Source: Aurantimonas endophytica (GTDB lineage Bacteria > Pseudomonadota > Alphaproteobacteria > Rhizobiales > Rhizobiaceae). Taken from it: 64,000 bases of DNA. Below, piece after piece: positions 26,073 to 34,906 of this stretch. The notes beneath the pieces are model-generated. The model ran no database searches and had not been told where the DNA came from. It saw nothing but the letters and a program-made list of their open reading frames with translations. Location of the stretch: NCBI RefSeq assembly GCF_014196845.1, contig NZ_JACIEM010000001.1:930001-994000 (forward strand), given 5' to 3'. The position numbers were made by a program, and so were the translations under genes. Position 1 is the first letter of the stretch. Every line of letters begins with the position of its first letter.

Positions 26073-27815
26073 ATGTGCGCCATCGCCGGCTGCGTGTCGC
26101 TTGCCGAGCCGCTCCCCAGCTGCGGCACGCTCCTGCACCGGATGCGGCATCGTGGTCCCGACGCCTGCAGGGAGATCGTCCGCGGACCCGTCTCCATCGG
26201 CGCCGCCCGCCTCGCCATCGTCGCGCCACAGGACGGCGCCCAGCCGATGGAAGATGCCGCGACGGGGATTGCCGTCGCCTTCAACGGCGAGATCACCAAC
26301 GCGCCGGAATTGCGCCGGGTCCTCGCCGCCGAAGGTCACATCTGCCGCGGTCCGAGCGACACGGAAGTCGTCCTTCGTGCCTTTGCAGCATGGGGCGATG
26401 CCGCAGCCTCACAGCTCTCCGGCATGTTTGCCGTCGCCGTCCGGTATCCCGACCGGCTCCTGCTGCTGCGCGACCGCTATGGGATCAAGCCTCTCGCCTT
26501 TAGCCAGGACCAGGCGACGGGCCGCTTCATCTTCGCTTCGGAAGCGAGCGCCATCGCCCGGGAAGCCGCAACGCCCCGCCTCGACTTCCAGACCCTCGCC
26601 GATTTCACGGTCATCGGCGTGCCTGTCGATGGCGCGACCTTCTTCGACGGGGTCACCGAGCTCCGCCCCGGACACATGATGGCCATCACCTGGGCGGGCC
26701 GCGTCGCGGTCGGGCCGCAGCGCCGCTTCGTCAGCGAGGCATCACCGCAGGAAGGCGAGCCGATCGCACAAGTCGATGCCGACGCTGTGTTTGCCTCCAC
26801 CCTCGCCGCCGCCCTCGCTCGTCATCTCGCCGCCGATGTGGAAGTCGTCGCCTGCATTTCCGGCGGGCTCGACTCGGCGGTGCTGGCCTTGCTCGCCGCC
26901 GAGAGCGTCGGCGCGCCGCTCCGGACCTTCACCGTCGCCGAGTCTGTCGATCACCCCGACGCCGTCGCTGCGGCGAGGCTGGCGGACCGGATCGGCGCCC
27001 GGCACCAGCTTCTTGTCGTGCCGTTCGAGGAATTTCTCGCAGCGATCCCGGCGACCATCGCCCATGTCGAGATGCCGGACCTCGCCGCCGGTCCGCTGTT
27101 CGCCTTGCTCTGCCGGCGGATCGGGGCCAGCGCCCGGTGCTGCCTCAACGGCGAGGGCGCCGACGAGTTGATGGGCGGTTACGAGCGCTACCGGGACCCC
27201 CGGCCCGCGATCGAAGCGATGGATGCCGCGTTGGCCAGGGTGCGTCGCGCGGGGCTGGCCCCGAGCGCCGGCGTCGTGGCGCGGCTCGAGGGATTGCGCA
27301 CGGCTTCGGCCCAAGGCGAGGCCCGGCGGGCGTTCCTGGAACACGATCTGGCCGATCCGCTGGACCGCGGGCACCTGCAGCCGGTCGATCGTCTTTCCAT
27401 GGCAGCGTCCGTTGAGATACGCGTGCCGTATCTCGATGACCGGCTGGCGGGCTTCGTCCGTTCGCTGCCCCTGCCGCACGTCGCCGGCTCGGCGGCCGGA
27501 AGCGGCAAGGCGATACTGCGGCGTTTCGCCCGGCAGCGCTTCGGCGCCCTGATCGGCGACATCCCGGAGCGGCCGAAACTGATGATGCCGGAGGCGGCGC
27601 GCAGCCATCTCCACCGCTTCCATGCGCTCAGCCGGCGGGCATTGGCGGATGCACCGCGGCGCGACGAATTGGATGCGCTGTTCGCCGAGCCGGCCGACCT
27701 TGTCCTGTTCGAGATCTTTCGGCGGACTGCTTTCGAGGGCGAGGAGGCCGTCACCCTGCAGGATGTGCTGGCAGCGATCTCCGGCCGCCGGACCGCGGCA
27801 ATCGTTGCAGCATGA
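26073..27815 (+). CDS. Asparagine synthase (glutamine-hydrolysing) family amidotransferase
   Basis: 580 residues. The N-terminal class II glutaminase domain starts MCAIAGCVS with catalytic Cys2 intact, and has MRHRGPDA and AFNGEITNAPELR. The synthetase domain has the pyrophosphate loop CISGGLDSAV (263-268) and the active-site segment NGEGADELMGGYERYRD. It forms an amide from a carboxylate, ATP and glutamine. It lies inside an operon of tailoring enzymes rather than primary metabolism and overlaps the next gene, so it most likely amidates a biosynthetic intermediate. Lasso-peptide cyclases share the fold, but no lasso protease or leader-binding protein accompanies it. Confidence 0.9.
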   Translation: MCAIAGCVSLAEPLPSCGTLLHRMRHRGPDACREIVRGPVSIGAARLAIVAPQDGAQPMEDAATGIAVAFNGEITNAPELRRVLAAEGHICRGPSDTEVVLRAFAAWGDAAASQLSGMFAVAVRYPDRLLLLRDRYGIKPLAFSQDQATGRFIFASEASAIAREAATPRLDFQTLADFTVIGVPVDGATFFDGVTELRPGHMMAITWAGRVAVGPQRRFVSEASPQEGEPIAQVDADAVFASTLAAALARHLAADVEVVACISGGLDSAVLALLAAESVGAPLRTFTVAESVDHPDAVAAARLADRIGARHQLLVVPFEEFLAAIPATIAHVEMPDLAAGPLFALLCRRIGASARCCLNGEGADELMGGYERYRDPRPAIEAMDAALARVRRAGLAPSAGVVARLEGLRTASAQGEARRAFLEHDLADPLDRGHLQPVDRLSMAASVEIRVPYLDDRLAGFVRSLPLPHVAGSAAGSGKAILRRFARQRFGALIGDIPERPKLMMPEAARSHLHRFHALSRRALADAPRRDELDALFAEPADLVLFEIFRRTAFEGEEAVTLQDVLAAISGRRTAAIVAA

Positions 27816-28855
27816 GCGCGCCGATCCGGCTGGGCTTCTGCGGCGGTGGCTGGGTCGTGCGCAACTGCTATGCGCCAGCGCTGGAGCGCTGCAGCCGGCG
27901 ACTGCCTGTGACGGCGATCGTCGAGCCCAATGCCACGCACTGGCCGTCCCTCCGGATCCTGTTTCCCGAGGCTGAGATCGCGGCGACCCGTGAGGCGCTT
28001 TTTGCCGGACTCGTCGACGCCGTCGTCGTGGCATCGCCGAATGCCAGTCACCTCGACGACGCGGTGGCAACGCTGGAAGCAGGCATTCCCTGCCTCGTGG
28101 AAAAGCCGGTGCTTCGAAACAGCGCCGATCTCGGCCGTTTGCGCCGGGCTGCGTCAAGGGGCCGTGTCGCGCTCTTGCCCTCGGCCGCGTGCCGGCATCG
28201 CGCCGACGCGCGAAGCTGGCTGGAGTGCTGCAGCCAGATCGCCCCGCTCCGCCGCCTCGATCTCGTTTGGCACCGCCATCGTGGCGTGCCCGCCACCGAC
28301 TGGCACCTTGCTGCTTCCGACGGCTGGACCGGCGTTCTCGCCGATCTCGGACCCCACCTCCTCGATCTCGCGGGTGCGGCGCTCAAGTGGCAGTGCGATG
28401 GTCTCCTCCTGCGGCGACGAACCGCCTTCGTTCCCTCGTTCGCTGCGCCGGCCGGCTGGTACGGCGGCGGCGCAACGAGGGAAATGACGGTCTGCGACCA
28501 GTTCGCTGCGGAGATCACCCTTGCCGGTTGCAGCCTGACGCTGTCGCTGCGGTGGCGCGACGACGAGCCGGGCGATCTCGTGCGGCTCGAGGCCGTGGGG
28601 GACAGGGGCCGCTGCTGTCTGGAGGGGCTATTCGGCTTTTCCGGCGAGCGTCGGGTCGCGCATCAGCGGCTCATGACGACGACCGGCGGGATCGGAGCGG
28701 TTCAGGACTTCGCGCCCGGGACGGCGCCACAGATCGCGGGCTTTGCGGCTATGCTCGACAATTTCGCGACGCGATGCTGCGAGGGCTGGTCGGAGGCGCC
28801 GGACCTCGCCTTCCTCGCTCGTGTCGGCGACGCCCTGGCGGCGGTGGAAGCATGA
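27812..28855 (+). CDS. Gfo/Idh/MocA-family oxidoreductase
   Basis: 347-residue NAD(P)-dependent dehydrogenase. The Rossmann start IRLGFCGGGWVVRNCYAPAL is followed by DAVVVASPNASHLDDAVATLEAG and the catalytic-region motif CLVEKPV (Lys98). The C-terminal alpha/beta domain includes WTGVLADLGPHLLDLAG. These enzymes often oxidise a sugar hydroxyl. Placed between a glutamine amidotransferase and a ROK sugar kinase, with a DegT aminotransferase two genes on, it fits the NtdC step (3-oxidation of a hexose phosphate) of a kanosamine-like route. Overlaps both neighbours by four bases. Confidence 0.85.
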   Translation: MSAPIRLGFCGGGWVVRNCYAPALERCSRRLPVTAIVEPNATHWPSLRILFPEAEIAATREALFAGLVDAVVVASPNASHLDDAVATLEAGIPCLVEKPVLRNSADLGRLRRAASRGRVALLPSAACRHRADARSWLECCSQIAPLRRLDLVWHRHRGVPATDWHLAASDGWTGVLADLGPHLLDLAGAALKWQCDGLLLRRRTAFVPSFAAPAGWYGGGATREMTVCDQFAAEITLAGCSLTLSLRWRDDEPGDLVRLEAVGDRGRCCLEGLFGFSGERRVAHQRLMTTTGGIGAVQDFAPGTAPQIAGFAAMLDNFATRCCEGWSEAPDLAFLARVGDALAAVEA

Positions 28856-29688
28856 GCGCGGTGTTCGCCGTCGATCTCGGCGCATCCTTCCTGCGCATGG
28901 GGATGGTGGACGACGACGAACGCGTGACGCGGCACACCCGCCTCCCCACGCCGGCAACGCCTGCAGACTGCGCGAAGGTGATATGGGCGGCGTGGCGTGC
29001 AGCAGGCCGTCCCAAGCTCGTCGCGATCGCCGCCGCGCCGCTCTGCGACCGGACCGGGCGCGTGTTGCGCTGGCCGAACCGGCCGGATTACGAGGGCCAG
29101 CCTATCGTTCCCGGTGAATGGGCTGGCCGAGCCTTCCTACTGGACGACGGGCACGCCGCTGCCCTTGCCGCGCATCGCAGGTCCGCTTCAGCGGACGAGA
29201 TTACCGTTTCGCTGCAGATCGGCACGGGGATCGGCGCAGGCGCGGTCGTCGGCGGGCAGCTGCTTCTGGGGCGCTCGGCCTCGGCGATGGCCATCGGCCA
29301 CCTCAAGGTGCCTTCTGCCGCCGGTCTTGCCTGCAGCTGCGGCGCCACCGGCTGTCTCCAGGCGGCGGCTTCCGGCCGCGCCTTCCGACGGCAACTCGGC
29401 GAGGAGCACAATCCTCGTTTCGACATCTTTGCCATGCCTCGGGCGGCGGCGGGTCCGATCCTGGACCGTGCTGCCGACGCGGTCGCCGAGGCGTTGGCGG
29501 TGGTCGTCAAGCTGATTGACCCGCATCGTCTGGTGATCGGCGGCAGCCTCGGCCTGTCGCCCTTCTTCGAGTTGTGCACGGCGCGTTACGTCGCGGACAT
29601 TGGCGAGGTTGTACCGGTCCGCCATCCCGCCGGCCCTCACGCGCCGCTCGTCGGAGCTGCTCGAGCGGCGCGAGAAGTGACAACTTGA
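28852..29688 (+). CDS. ROK-family sugar kinase
   Basis: 278 residues. FAVDLGASFLRMGMVD is the N-terminal phosphate-binding motif; VSLQIGTGIGAGAVVGGQLLLG and the zinc-binding H151...CSCGATGCLQ (Cys162, Cys164, Cys169) are characteristic of ROK glucokinases and N-acylhexosamine kinases. There is no N-terminal helix-turn-helix, so it is a kinase, not a ROK repressor. It would supply a hexose 6-phosphate or phosphorylate an amino sugar for the neighbouring oxidoreductase and aminotransferase. Starts at the ATGA overlap with the preceding gene. Confidence 0.85.
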   Translation: MSAVFAVDLGASFLRMGMVDDDERVTRHTRLPTPATPADCAKVIWAAWRAAGRPKLVAIAAAPLCDRTGRVLRWPNRPDYEGQPIVPGEWAGRAFLLDDGHAAALAAHRRSASADEITVSLQIGTGIGAGAVVGGQLLLGRSASAMAIGHLKVPSAAGLACSCGATGCLQAAASGRAFRRQLGEEHNPRFDIFAMPRAAAGPILDRAADAVAEALAVVVKLIDPHRLVIGGSLGLSPFFELCTARYVADIGEVVPVRHPAGPHAPLVGAARAAREVTT

Positions 29689-29740
29689 CGCTATCATGTG
29701 CGGCGATGATACTACCTGTGGTTTAGTAGGATCGATCGCC

Positions 29741-30964
29741 ATGCAGGTTGACTTTGCTTCCCGTATCCCGCTTTGGCCGCGTTACGACCCGGCCGACGAG
29801 CGAGCCTTGCAGGACGTCCTGCACTCGCGACTCTGGTGGCGCGGCAACGGCACGCGAGGCGACGATTTCGAGGCGGCCTTCGCCAAGATGCTCGGCGTCG
29901 CCCATGTCCGGCTGGTCTCGCACGGCACCGCCGCGCTCGAACTGGCGCTGGCGGCACTCGGGGTCGGGCCCGAGGACGAGGTGATCGTTCCCGCCTGCAC
30001 CTTCATTGCCACCGCCTCGGCGGTGCTCCGGCTTGGCGCCTGGCCGATTCCCGTCGACGTCGAGCCTAAAACGCTCAACATCGATGTGGCACTGATCGAG
30101 CCGGCGATCGGGCCGCGGACGCGCTGCGTCGTGCCGGTGCATATGGCTGGTCAGGCCGCTGACATGCCCGCGATCATGGCGATCGCCGGCCGCCACGGCC
30201 TGTCGGTGGTGGAGGATGCCGCGCACGCCCATGGCGCCCGGGCTTTTGGCAGCGCGCTCGGTGCCATCGGCGATGCGTCGATCTTCAGCTTCCAGTCGGG
30301 CAAGCTGATGACCTGCGGCGAGGGCGGCGCGATCGCGACGAGCCGTGCCGACATCGCGGCACAGACGTTTCCGCTACATTCCTGCGGCCGGCCGAAGGGC
30401 GATACCGAGTACCGCCATCTGATGGCGACGACCAACATGCGCCTCACCGAATTGCAGGTCGCTCTGCTTGTCGGGCAGCTGCGACGATTGCCGGGCGACA
30501 TGGCGCTGCGCGACCGCAACGCCCCGATCTTCGAGGCGCGGCTGCGCGATGCCGGCCTCGAGCCGCTGGATACACGGGCGCATGTGGAGCGCCATGGCCG
30601 CTACATGACCTTGGCCTGGTTCGACCCGGCAGCGTTCGGCGGCGCCGACGCAGCAACGCTCTCCGCATCGCTGCGCCAGATGGGCGTCCCCGCCTTTCGG
30701 TGCTTCCCGCCCGTGCACCACACGGAGATGTTCGCGCCCGCGGCGCTCGCCTCGCTGGTAGGGCGGAACGGCCGGGCGCCGGATTATGCCGGCATGGCTA
30801 CGCCGGTGGCGGAGCGCGCGGCGCGGGAGGCCATCTGGTTCGCGCACCCGCTGCTCTTGGGGGACGAAGCGCTGCTGACCGATGTCGCTGATGCCGTGGC
30901 GACGCTCCGCGTGCCCTTGCACCCGGCAAGACAGGTGGCACATCACGCAACAATGCCTGCCTGA
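29741..30964 (+). CDS. DegT/DnrJ/EryC1-family PLP aminotransferase
   Basis: 407 residues. SHGTAALELALAALGVGPEDEVIVPACTFIATASAV is the family's cofactor-binding opening, VVEDAAHAHGA carries the PLP-pyridine Asp, and IFSFQSGKLMTCGEGGAI carries the Schiff-base Lys188. Such enzymes transaminate keto-sugars. The preferred start MQVDFASRIP lies after TAGGA; the longer form from 29696 is less likely. It follows the ROK gene after 52 bases and precedes the AMP ligase by 9. With Gfo/Idh and ROK it makes a three-gene set for a 3-amino (or other amino) sugar. Confidence 0.88.
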   Translation: MQVDFASRIPLWPRYDPADERALQDVLHSRLWWRGNGTRGDDFEAAFAKMLGVAHVRLVSHGTAALELALAALGVGPEDEVIVPACTFIATASAVLRLGAWPIPVDVEPKTLNIDVALIEPAIGPRTRCVVPVHMAGQAADMPAIMAIAGRHGLSVVEDAAHAHGARAFGSALGAIGDASIFSFQSGKLMTCGEGGAIATSRADIAAQTFPLHSCGRPKGDTEYRHLMATTNMRLTELQVALLVGQLRRLPGDMALRDRNAPIFEARLRDAGLEPLDTRAHVERHGRYMTLAWFDPAAFGGADAATLSASLRQMGVPAFRCFPPVHHTEMFAPAALASLVGRNGRAPDYAGMATPVAERAAREAIWFAHPLLLGDEALLTDVADAVATLRVPLHPARQVAHHATMPA

Positions 30965-30973
30965 CGCCGTGCG

Positions 30974-32356
30974 ATGAGCTCCGCCGGATACCCCTTCGCC
31001 TCGCTGATCGAGCTCCTGGCTGGATGCCGCATCGAGACGGGGCCAGGCGAGAGCCTCGCGTTCAGCGAATATGCCCGATCAGCGGAGAATGCCGTCGGTG
31101 ACGCCTTTCCGGCCGTTGTCGCCGGCCAGGGCATTCTCGTCGATAGCGGCGCGTCCCTGCTTTCCCGCGTCATCGGCCTGTGGAAGGCGGGTGCGGTGCC
31201 GGTCGTGGTCCCTGCCCCTCTTTCCGCCGGAGCCATGCCGTCGGTCCACTGGGACTGGCGCGGAGACATGCCGGTCCGCCTTGCCGCCGATCCGCCATCG
31301 CTCGTGAGCGGCCAAGACTGCCCTGCGATCATCCATCTTTCCTCGGGATCGACGGGCCTGCCGAGGCCGGCTCCGCGCAGCACGGCGAGCCTGCTGGCGG
31401 AGGCGGGCCGCTACGTCTCGCGCTATGGCCTTTCGCCCGGGGAGCGAGTGCTGGTGGCGGCGCCGATCTGCCATTCCTTCGGCTTTGGCGCCTTTCTCGG
31501 CGCCGCGGCTGCCGGCGGGGTCGTCTCGCTGCCCACGGCCTTTCATGCAAGGCGGCTCGCCCGGCGCCTGTGCGCCGGCGCCTTCGACGTGGCGGTCCTG
31601 ACCGTCCCGATGGCGCGCCTGCTGATCGCGGCGGCCGGGCCCGATCGCGCATCGGGCGGATCCAAGGCCCGTCTGGCGATCGTCGGCGCCGGACCGGTCT
31701 CCGACCGCCTTGCCGCAGCGTTCGAGCAAAGCTTCGGCTGCCCGCTCGGCCGCAACTACGGCAGCAGCGAGACCGGCGCCACATTCGGCGCGGCGACGGC
31801 CCTGCCCGAAGGCGTGATCGGCCGCCCTTTCGATGGTGTCCGCATCGTCGCCCCGTCCGTGCCCGGCGAGACCGCGGAACTGGTGCTCGATCTCGGCCAC
31901 GCGGTTCTGGCGAGCACTTCCGCCGCCGGGGCTTCGCAGATATGGCGCACCGGTGACCGCGCCACGCTGCTCGCCGGGGACAGCATCCGCCTGCACGGCC
32001 GGCTCGACGACCGCCTCAAGCTCGATGGCAGGACGATCGACGGGGCGGCGGTCGTCGCGGCGGCGCTGGCTGTCCCTTGCGTCCGCGATGCCGTGGCTAT
32101 CGCCACGGTCGCGCCGTGGGCGCCGGACCGCGACCTGCTGGTCGTCGCCTGCGAAGGATCCGGTGTCGACCGGGAGCACGTACGCGTGGCCGTGGCAGCG
32201 ACGAATGCACCTGCTCCGCTGGTGCTGACTTTCGCGAGCCTGCCGCGCACCGCCGCCGGCAAGCCCGACCGGGCGGCGATCGTCGCGGCGGTGGCCGGGG
32301 ACCAACCAAGGGCTGACCGGGACATCACGCCGGTCGTCCGCGAACCCGTTCCATGA
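30974..32356 (+). CDS. AMP-dependent carboxylate-activating ligase
   Basis: 460-residue member of the ANL (acyl-CoA synthetase/NRPS adenylation) superfamily, slightly short. IIHLSSGSTGLPRPA (about 119-133) is the A3 phosphate loop, with Arg-Pro instead of Lys-Gly at its end. NYGSSETGATFG (A5), WRTGDRA (A7), GRLDDRLKLDGRTID (A8 hinge) and PRTAAGKPDR (A10 Lys) follow. It has no fused carrier or condensation domain. It probably loads an acid onto one of the two stand-alone ACPs in the cluster, or onto CoA. It overlaps the PIG-L gene. Confidence 0.85.
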   Translation: MSSAGYPFASLIELLAGCRIETGPGESLAFSEYARSAENAVGDAFPAVVAGQGILVDSGASLLSRVIGLWKAGAVPVVVPAPLSAGAMPSVHWDWRGDMPVRLAADPPSLVSGQDCPAIIHLSSGSTGLPRPAPRSTASLLAEAGRYVSRYGLSPGERVLVAAPICHSFGFGAFLGAAAAGGVVSLPTAFHARRLARRLCAGAFDVAVLTVPMARLLIAAAGPDRASGGSKARLAIVGAGPVSDRLAAAFEQSFGCPLGRNYGSSETGATFGAATALPEGVIGRPFDGVRIVAPSVPGETAELVLDLGHAVLASTSAAGASQIWRTGDRATLLAGDSIRLHGRLDDRLKLDGRTIDGAAVVAAALAVPCVRDAVAIATVAPWAPDRDLLVVACEGSGVDREHVRVAVAATNAPAPLVLTFASLPRTAAGKPDRAAIVAAVAGDQPRADRDITPVVREPVP

Positions 32357-33396
32357 TCTGCGCTGATGCCCTTGCACCTTTCGGGCCGGGCGCGACAGTA
32401 TGCCTGCTACCGCATTTCACGACGGGAACCGACGGGATCCGCACCTTCGGGGGGCGTCGCATTCCCGTCGATCCGGCAGCGGCCGATCTGGCAGCCGCCC
32501 TCGCTGTCGAGACGGCGGTCGCCAGCCTACCGCTCGACGAGCCGGCGACAGCGCACGCCTTCGCGCAACTCTGCGAAGCGGGCATCGCAACGATACTCCC
32601 GGCCGTTCGGGATCAGGCCGCCGCCCCGGTCGAGGCCGTGATCCTGTCGCCCCATGTCGACGACGCGGCCCTCTCGGTCGGCGCCCAGTTGGCCGCGCGG
32701 CGCTGTCATGGTCGCCGGCAGCTGGTCTGCAACATCTTCTCCGATCAGTCCTACCAGACCGGGCTGCGCGTGCCTGGCTCGGCACTGGGCGAAGTCGCGC
32801 GCGCCGAGGATCGACTGGCCGGTCGCATCCTCGGCTATGAAAGCCGCGACCTCGCTTTTTCAGGCGCGCAGGACCGGCACGGACTGTCCTTGGCTCAAAC
32901 GCTCGGCTGGAATCGGGAGACCATTTGCGCCGAACCGCTCGTGGCGGGGGAAATTTCGACGTTGGCAGACTGCCTTGCTGCCGTTCTGGCCGAACCCGCC
33001 TGCCGGAGCGCGCCAGTGCTTGCACCGTCCGGGATCGGCGGCCATCTCGATCATGTGCTGGTGGCGCTGGCGACCGAAGAACTGCTCGCCGCTCGCGTTC
33101 TGGAGCCGGCGCGCATCACCTTCTACGAGGATCTCCCCTATGCCGCAGGTATGCCCGAGCTGCCCCAAGGCGATTTTTCTCGGCCCATCAAGACCAGCCT
33201 CAACGCCCTGACGCTGAAGCTTGCCGCATTAGCGGTCTTCCGCACGCGGCTGCGAACGCCGCAGATCGCGCTCTGCAAGGCGCGGGCGCTCGATCTCGGC
33301 GGCGATGGCCTGCCCGTGGAAATGACCTTCGCGGCAGCGGGCGCCGGACGCTTGCCGATGGACAGCAGCCGCCTGGTCGGTTCTATGGCGACATGA
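32353..33396 (+). CDS. PIG-L/LmbE-family deacetylase
   Basis: 347 residues. Zinc-binding motifs are SPHVDDAALSVGAQLA (100-104, a PHVDD variant of PHPDD) and GGHLDHVLVA (His231-x-Asp-His234), with YEDLPYA downstream. The family removes N-acetyl groups from GlcNAc-type sugars and related conjugates (LmbE, MshB, BshB, BtrD). About 90 extra N-terminal residues precede the catalytic core and are not recognised. In this cluster it may deacetylate an amino-sugar or polyamine intermediate. Starts by ATGA overlap with the ligase gene. Confidence 0.85.
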   Translation: MICADALAPFGPGATVCLLPHFTTGTDGIRTFGGRRIPVDPAAADLAAALAVETAVASLPLDEPATAHAFAQLCEAGIATILPAVRDQAAAPVEAVILSPHVDDAALSVGAQLAARRCHGRRQLVCNIFSDQSYQTGLRVPGSALGEVARAEDRLAGRILGYESRDLAFSGAQDRHGLSLAQTLGWNRETICAEPLVAGEISTLADCLAAVLAEPACRSAPVLAPSGIGGHLDHVLVALATEELLAARVLEPARITFYEDLPYAAGMPELPQGDFSRPIKTSLNALTLKLAALAVFRTRLRTPQIALCKARALDLGGDGLPVEMTFAAAGAGRLPMDSSRLVGSMAT

Positions 33397-34637
33397 CACC
33401 GACCCCGGAAGACGACATCAATCCTCCCGCATCCTACCCGGATGTCCTCGCCGACGTCGCCGAGGCGACGAGCCTTCGCGAGGGCCGCGAGGGCGTCGCC
33501 GGCATCGTGCGGGCCGTGGCGAGCGAGGGCCCGCTGGCCTTGCGCGACCTGGCTCGGCTCGTCCGCATGCCCTTGCCCGTGGTCAGCGCCGTCCGGCGCG
33601 AACTGGAGACCCGCGGCCTGTTCGAGCGTGGACAGGGCGTCGGCCTTACGCCAACGGGGCGCGACTTTGCTGCCGAGAAACTGGGCCTCGCGCTGAAGCC
33701 GGTGGACCCTCGCGAGACGGCGACGCCGCGTCCGCGCCGAATGCTGGCGAGGCAAGCCGACGATGCCGGCGACGGGCTCGACCCGCTGCTCGTTCCGCTC
33801 CTGCCAGCGATGGAGGCGCATGTCGCCGATGGTCCGGCCGTCGACGTCACGCTCGACCAGGCGCCCTGCACCGCCGAAACGGCCCTCCGGCGCGCTCTGG
33901 CGATGCACCGCGCCGGCGCCTTGGCCGGCCGACGCATCCTCTTGATCGGCGACGACGATTCCCTCTCGGTGGCAATCGGCCTCGTCGCGCAAGCCGTGGA
34001 TGCGCGGCCGCGCCGCCTGACCGTGCTGGAACTCGACCCCGGCCGCATCGCGCATCTGGAACGCGGCGCCGGCCGTCACGGCATCGTCTTCGAGCCGGTG
34101 GCGCACGATCTGCGGGACCCGTTGCCAGCAGCGCTCGTCGGCCGGTTCGACGTCCTCGCGACCGACCCGCCCTATACGCTGGACGGCATGGGGCTATTCG
34201 TCTCCCGCGGGATCGAGGCGCTGGAGGCCGGGCCGGGGCTGAAGCTGTTCCTGTCCTTTGCCGACCTTGCTCCCGACGACCGGCTCGACCTGCAGCAGCG
34301 GCTGGGCGAACTTGGCCTCGCCATCCTGTGCATGCGGCCGTCCTTCAACCATTATGGCGGTGCCTCGATCCTAGGCTCCGCCGGCCAGTTCATCGAGCTG
34401 GAAACCACCAGCCGCACGCGCCCTGCAACCACCGGGGAACGGTTCGACACGCCGATCTATACCGGCGAGGTGCGGCCGCGCGAGCGCTCCTACCGCTGCA
34501 CCGAATGCGGCCTTGCGACGCCGGTCGGGACCGGCGAGCGCTTCGCGACGATCGAGGCGCTGAAGGCTGCCGGATGCCCGCGCTGCAGCGGCCAGGTCTT
34601 CGCGCGTCAGCGCGGCGGCCGTCCGCTAAGGCCGTAA
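33393..34637 (+). CDS. bpsA: Branched-chain polyamine synthase BpsA (DUF43), zinc-ribbon variant
   Basis: 414 residues. N-terminal winged helix (about 33-95, LALRDLARLVRMPLPVVSAVRREL). The aminopropyltransferase core has RILLIGDDDSLSVAIGL (Asp187-189), LTVLELDPGRIAHL and ATDPPYTLDGMGLFVSRGIEAL (DPPYT at 258-262), motifs diagnostic of BpsA. BpsA adds two aminopropyl groups from decarboxylated SAM to one nitrogen of spermidine, giving N4-bis(aminopropyl)spermidine. A C-terminal ribbon (YRCTEC...CPRCSG, about 367-398) makes it longer than archaeal BpsA (~350). speD, its cosubstrate supplier, lies 2 kb away. The substrate here may be different. Confidence 0.85.
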   Translation: MTPTPEDDINPPASYPDVLADVAEATSLREGREGVAGIVRAVASEGPLALRDLARLVRMPLPVVSAVRRELETRGLFERGQGVGLTPTGRDFAAEKLGLALKPVDPRETATPRPRRMLARQADDAGDGLDPLLVPLLPAMEAHVADGPAVDVTLDQAPCTAETALRRALAMHRAGALAGRRILLIGDDDSLSVAIGLVAQAVDARPRRLTVLELDPGRIAHLERGAGRHGIVFEPVAHDLRDPLPAALVGRFDVLATDPPYTLDGMGLFVSRGIEALEAGPGLKLFLSFADLAPDDRLDLQQRLGELGLAILCMRPSFNHYGGASILGSAGQFIELETTSRTRPATTGERFDTPIYTGEVRPRERSYRCTECGLATPVGTGERFATIEALKAAGCPRCSGQVFARQRGGRPLRP

Positions 34638-34645
34638 GGCGCCGA

Positions 34646-34906
34646 TCAGGCGGCCGGCTCGGCCTTCTGGCGAACCACCGCGATCAACGGCGCGATCCCG
34701 TCGATGCCCTCGATTTCAGCCAGGGTGAAGCGGACAGGAAACGCCGCCTCGATTGCGAAGACCATCCGCACCAGTGCGAAGGAATCCCATCCCTCGACCT
34801 CCTCGGCACGGGTGTCCTCATGCAGGCGGGCCGGGTCCATTGCCAGCACCTCGGCGACCAGGTGGATCACCTCTGCCGCGACCGCATCGCCGGTGTTGTC
34901 GTTCAT
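34646..34906 (-). CDS. Acyl carrier protein partner of FkbH-like protein
   Basis: 86 residues starting MNDNTGDAVAAEVIHLVAEV. EVEGWDSFALVRMVFAIE contains the phosphopantetheine Ser42 in a DSF rather than the common DSL context; ERIRL-like helices follow to FTLAEIEGIDGIAPLIAVV. Its ATG overlaps the FkbH stop, so the two are translationally coupled, as seen for FkbH/ACP pairs that make glyceryl-ACP and related thioesters. It converges on bpsA with eight bases between stops. Confidence 0.88.
   Translation of the reverse strand: MNDNTGDAVAAEVIHLVAEVLAMDPARLHEDTRAEEVEGWDSFALVRMVFAIEAAFPVRFTLAEIEGIDGIAPLIAVVRQKAEPAA

Noticed and set aside
26073-27815. Asparagine synthetase-like gene as a lasso-peptide cyclase
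   Set aside because: Cys2 and the full glutaminase domain are intact, and there is no transglutaminase-like leader peptidase or RRE protein. The upstream small ORF has no lasso-like core with Gly1 and Glu/Asp at 7-9.
28852-29688. ROK protein as a transcriptional repressor
   Set aside because: There is no N-terminal DNA-binding domain; the protein starts directly with the sugar-kinase fold.
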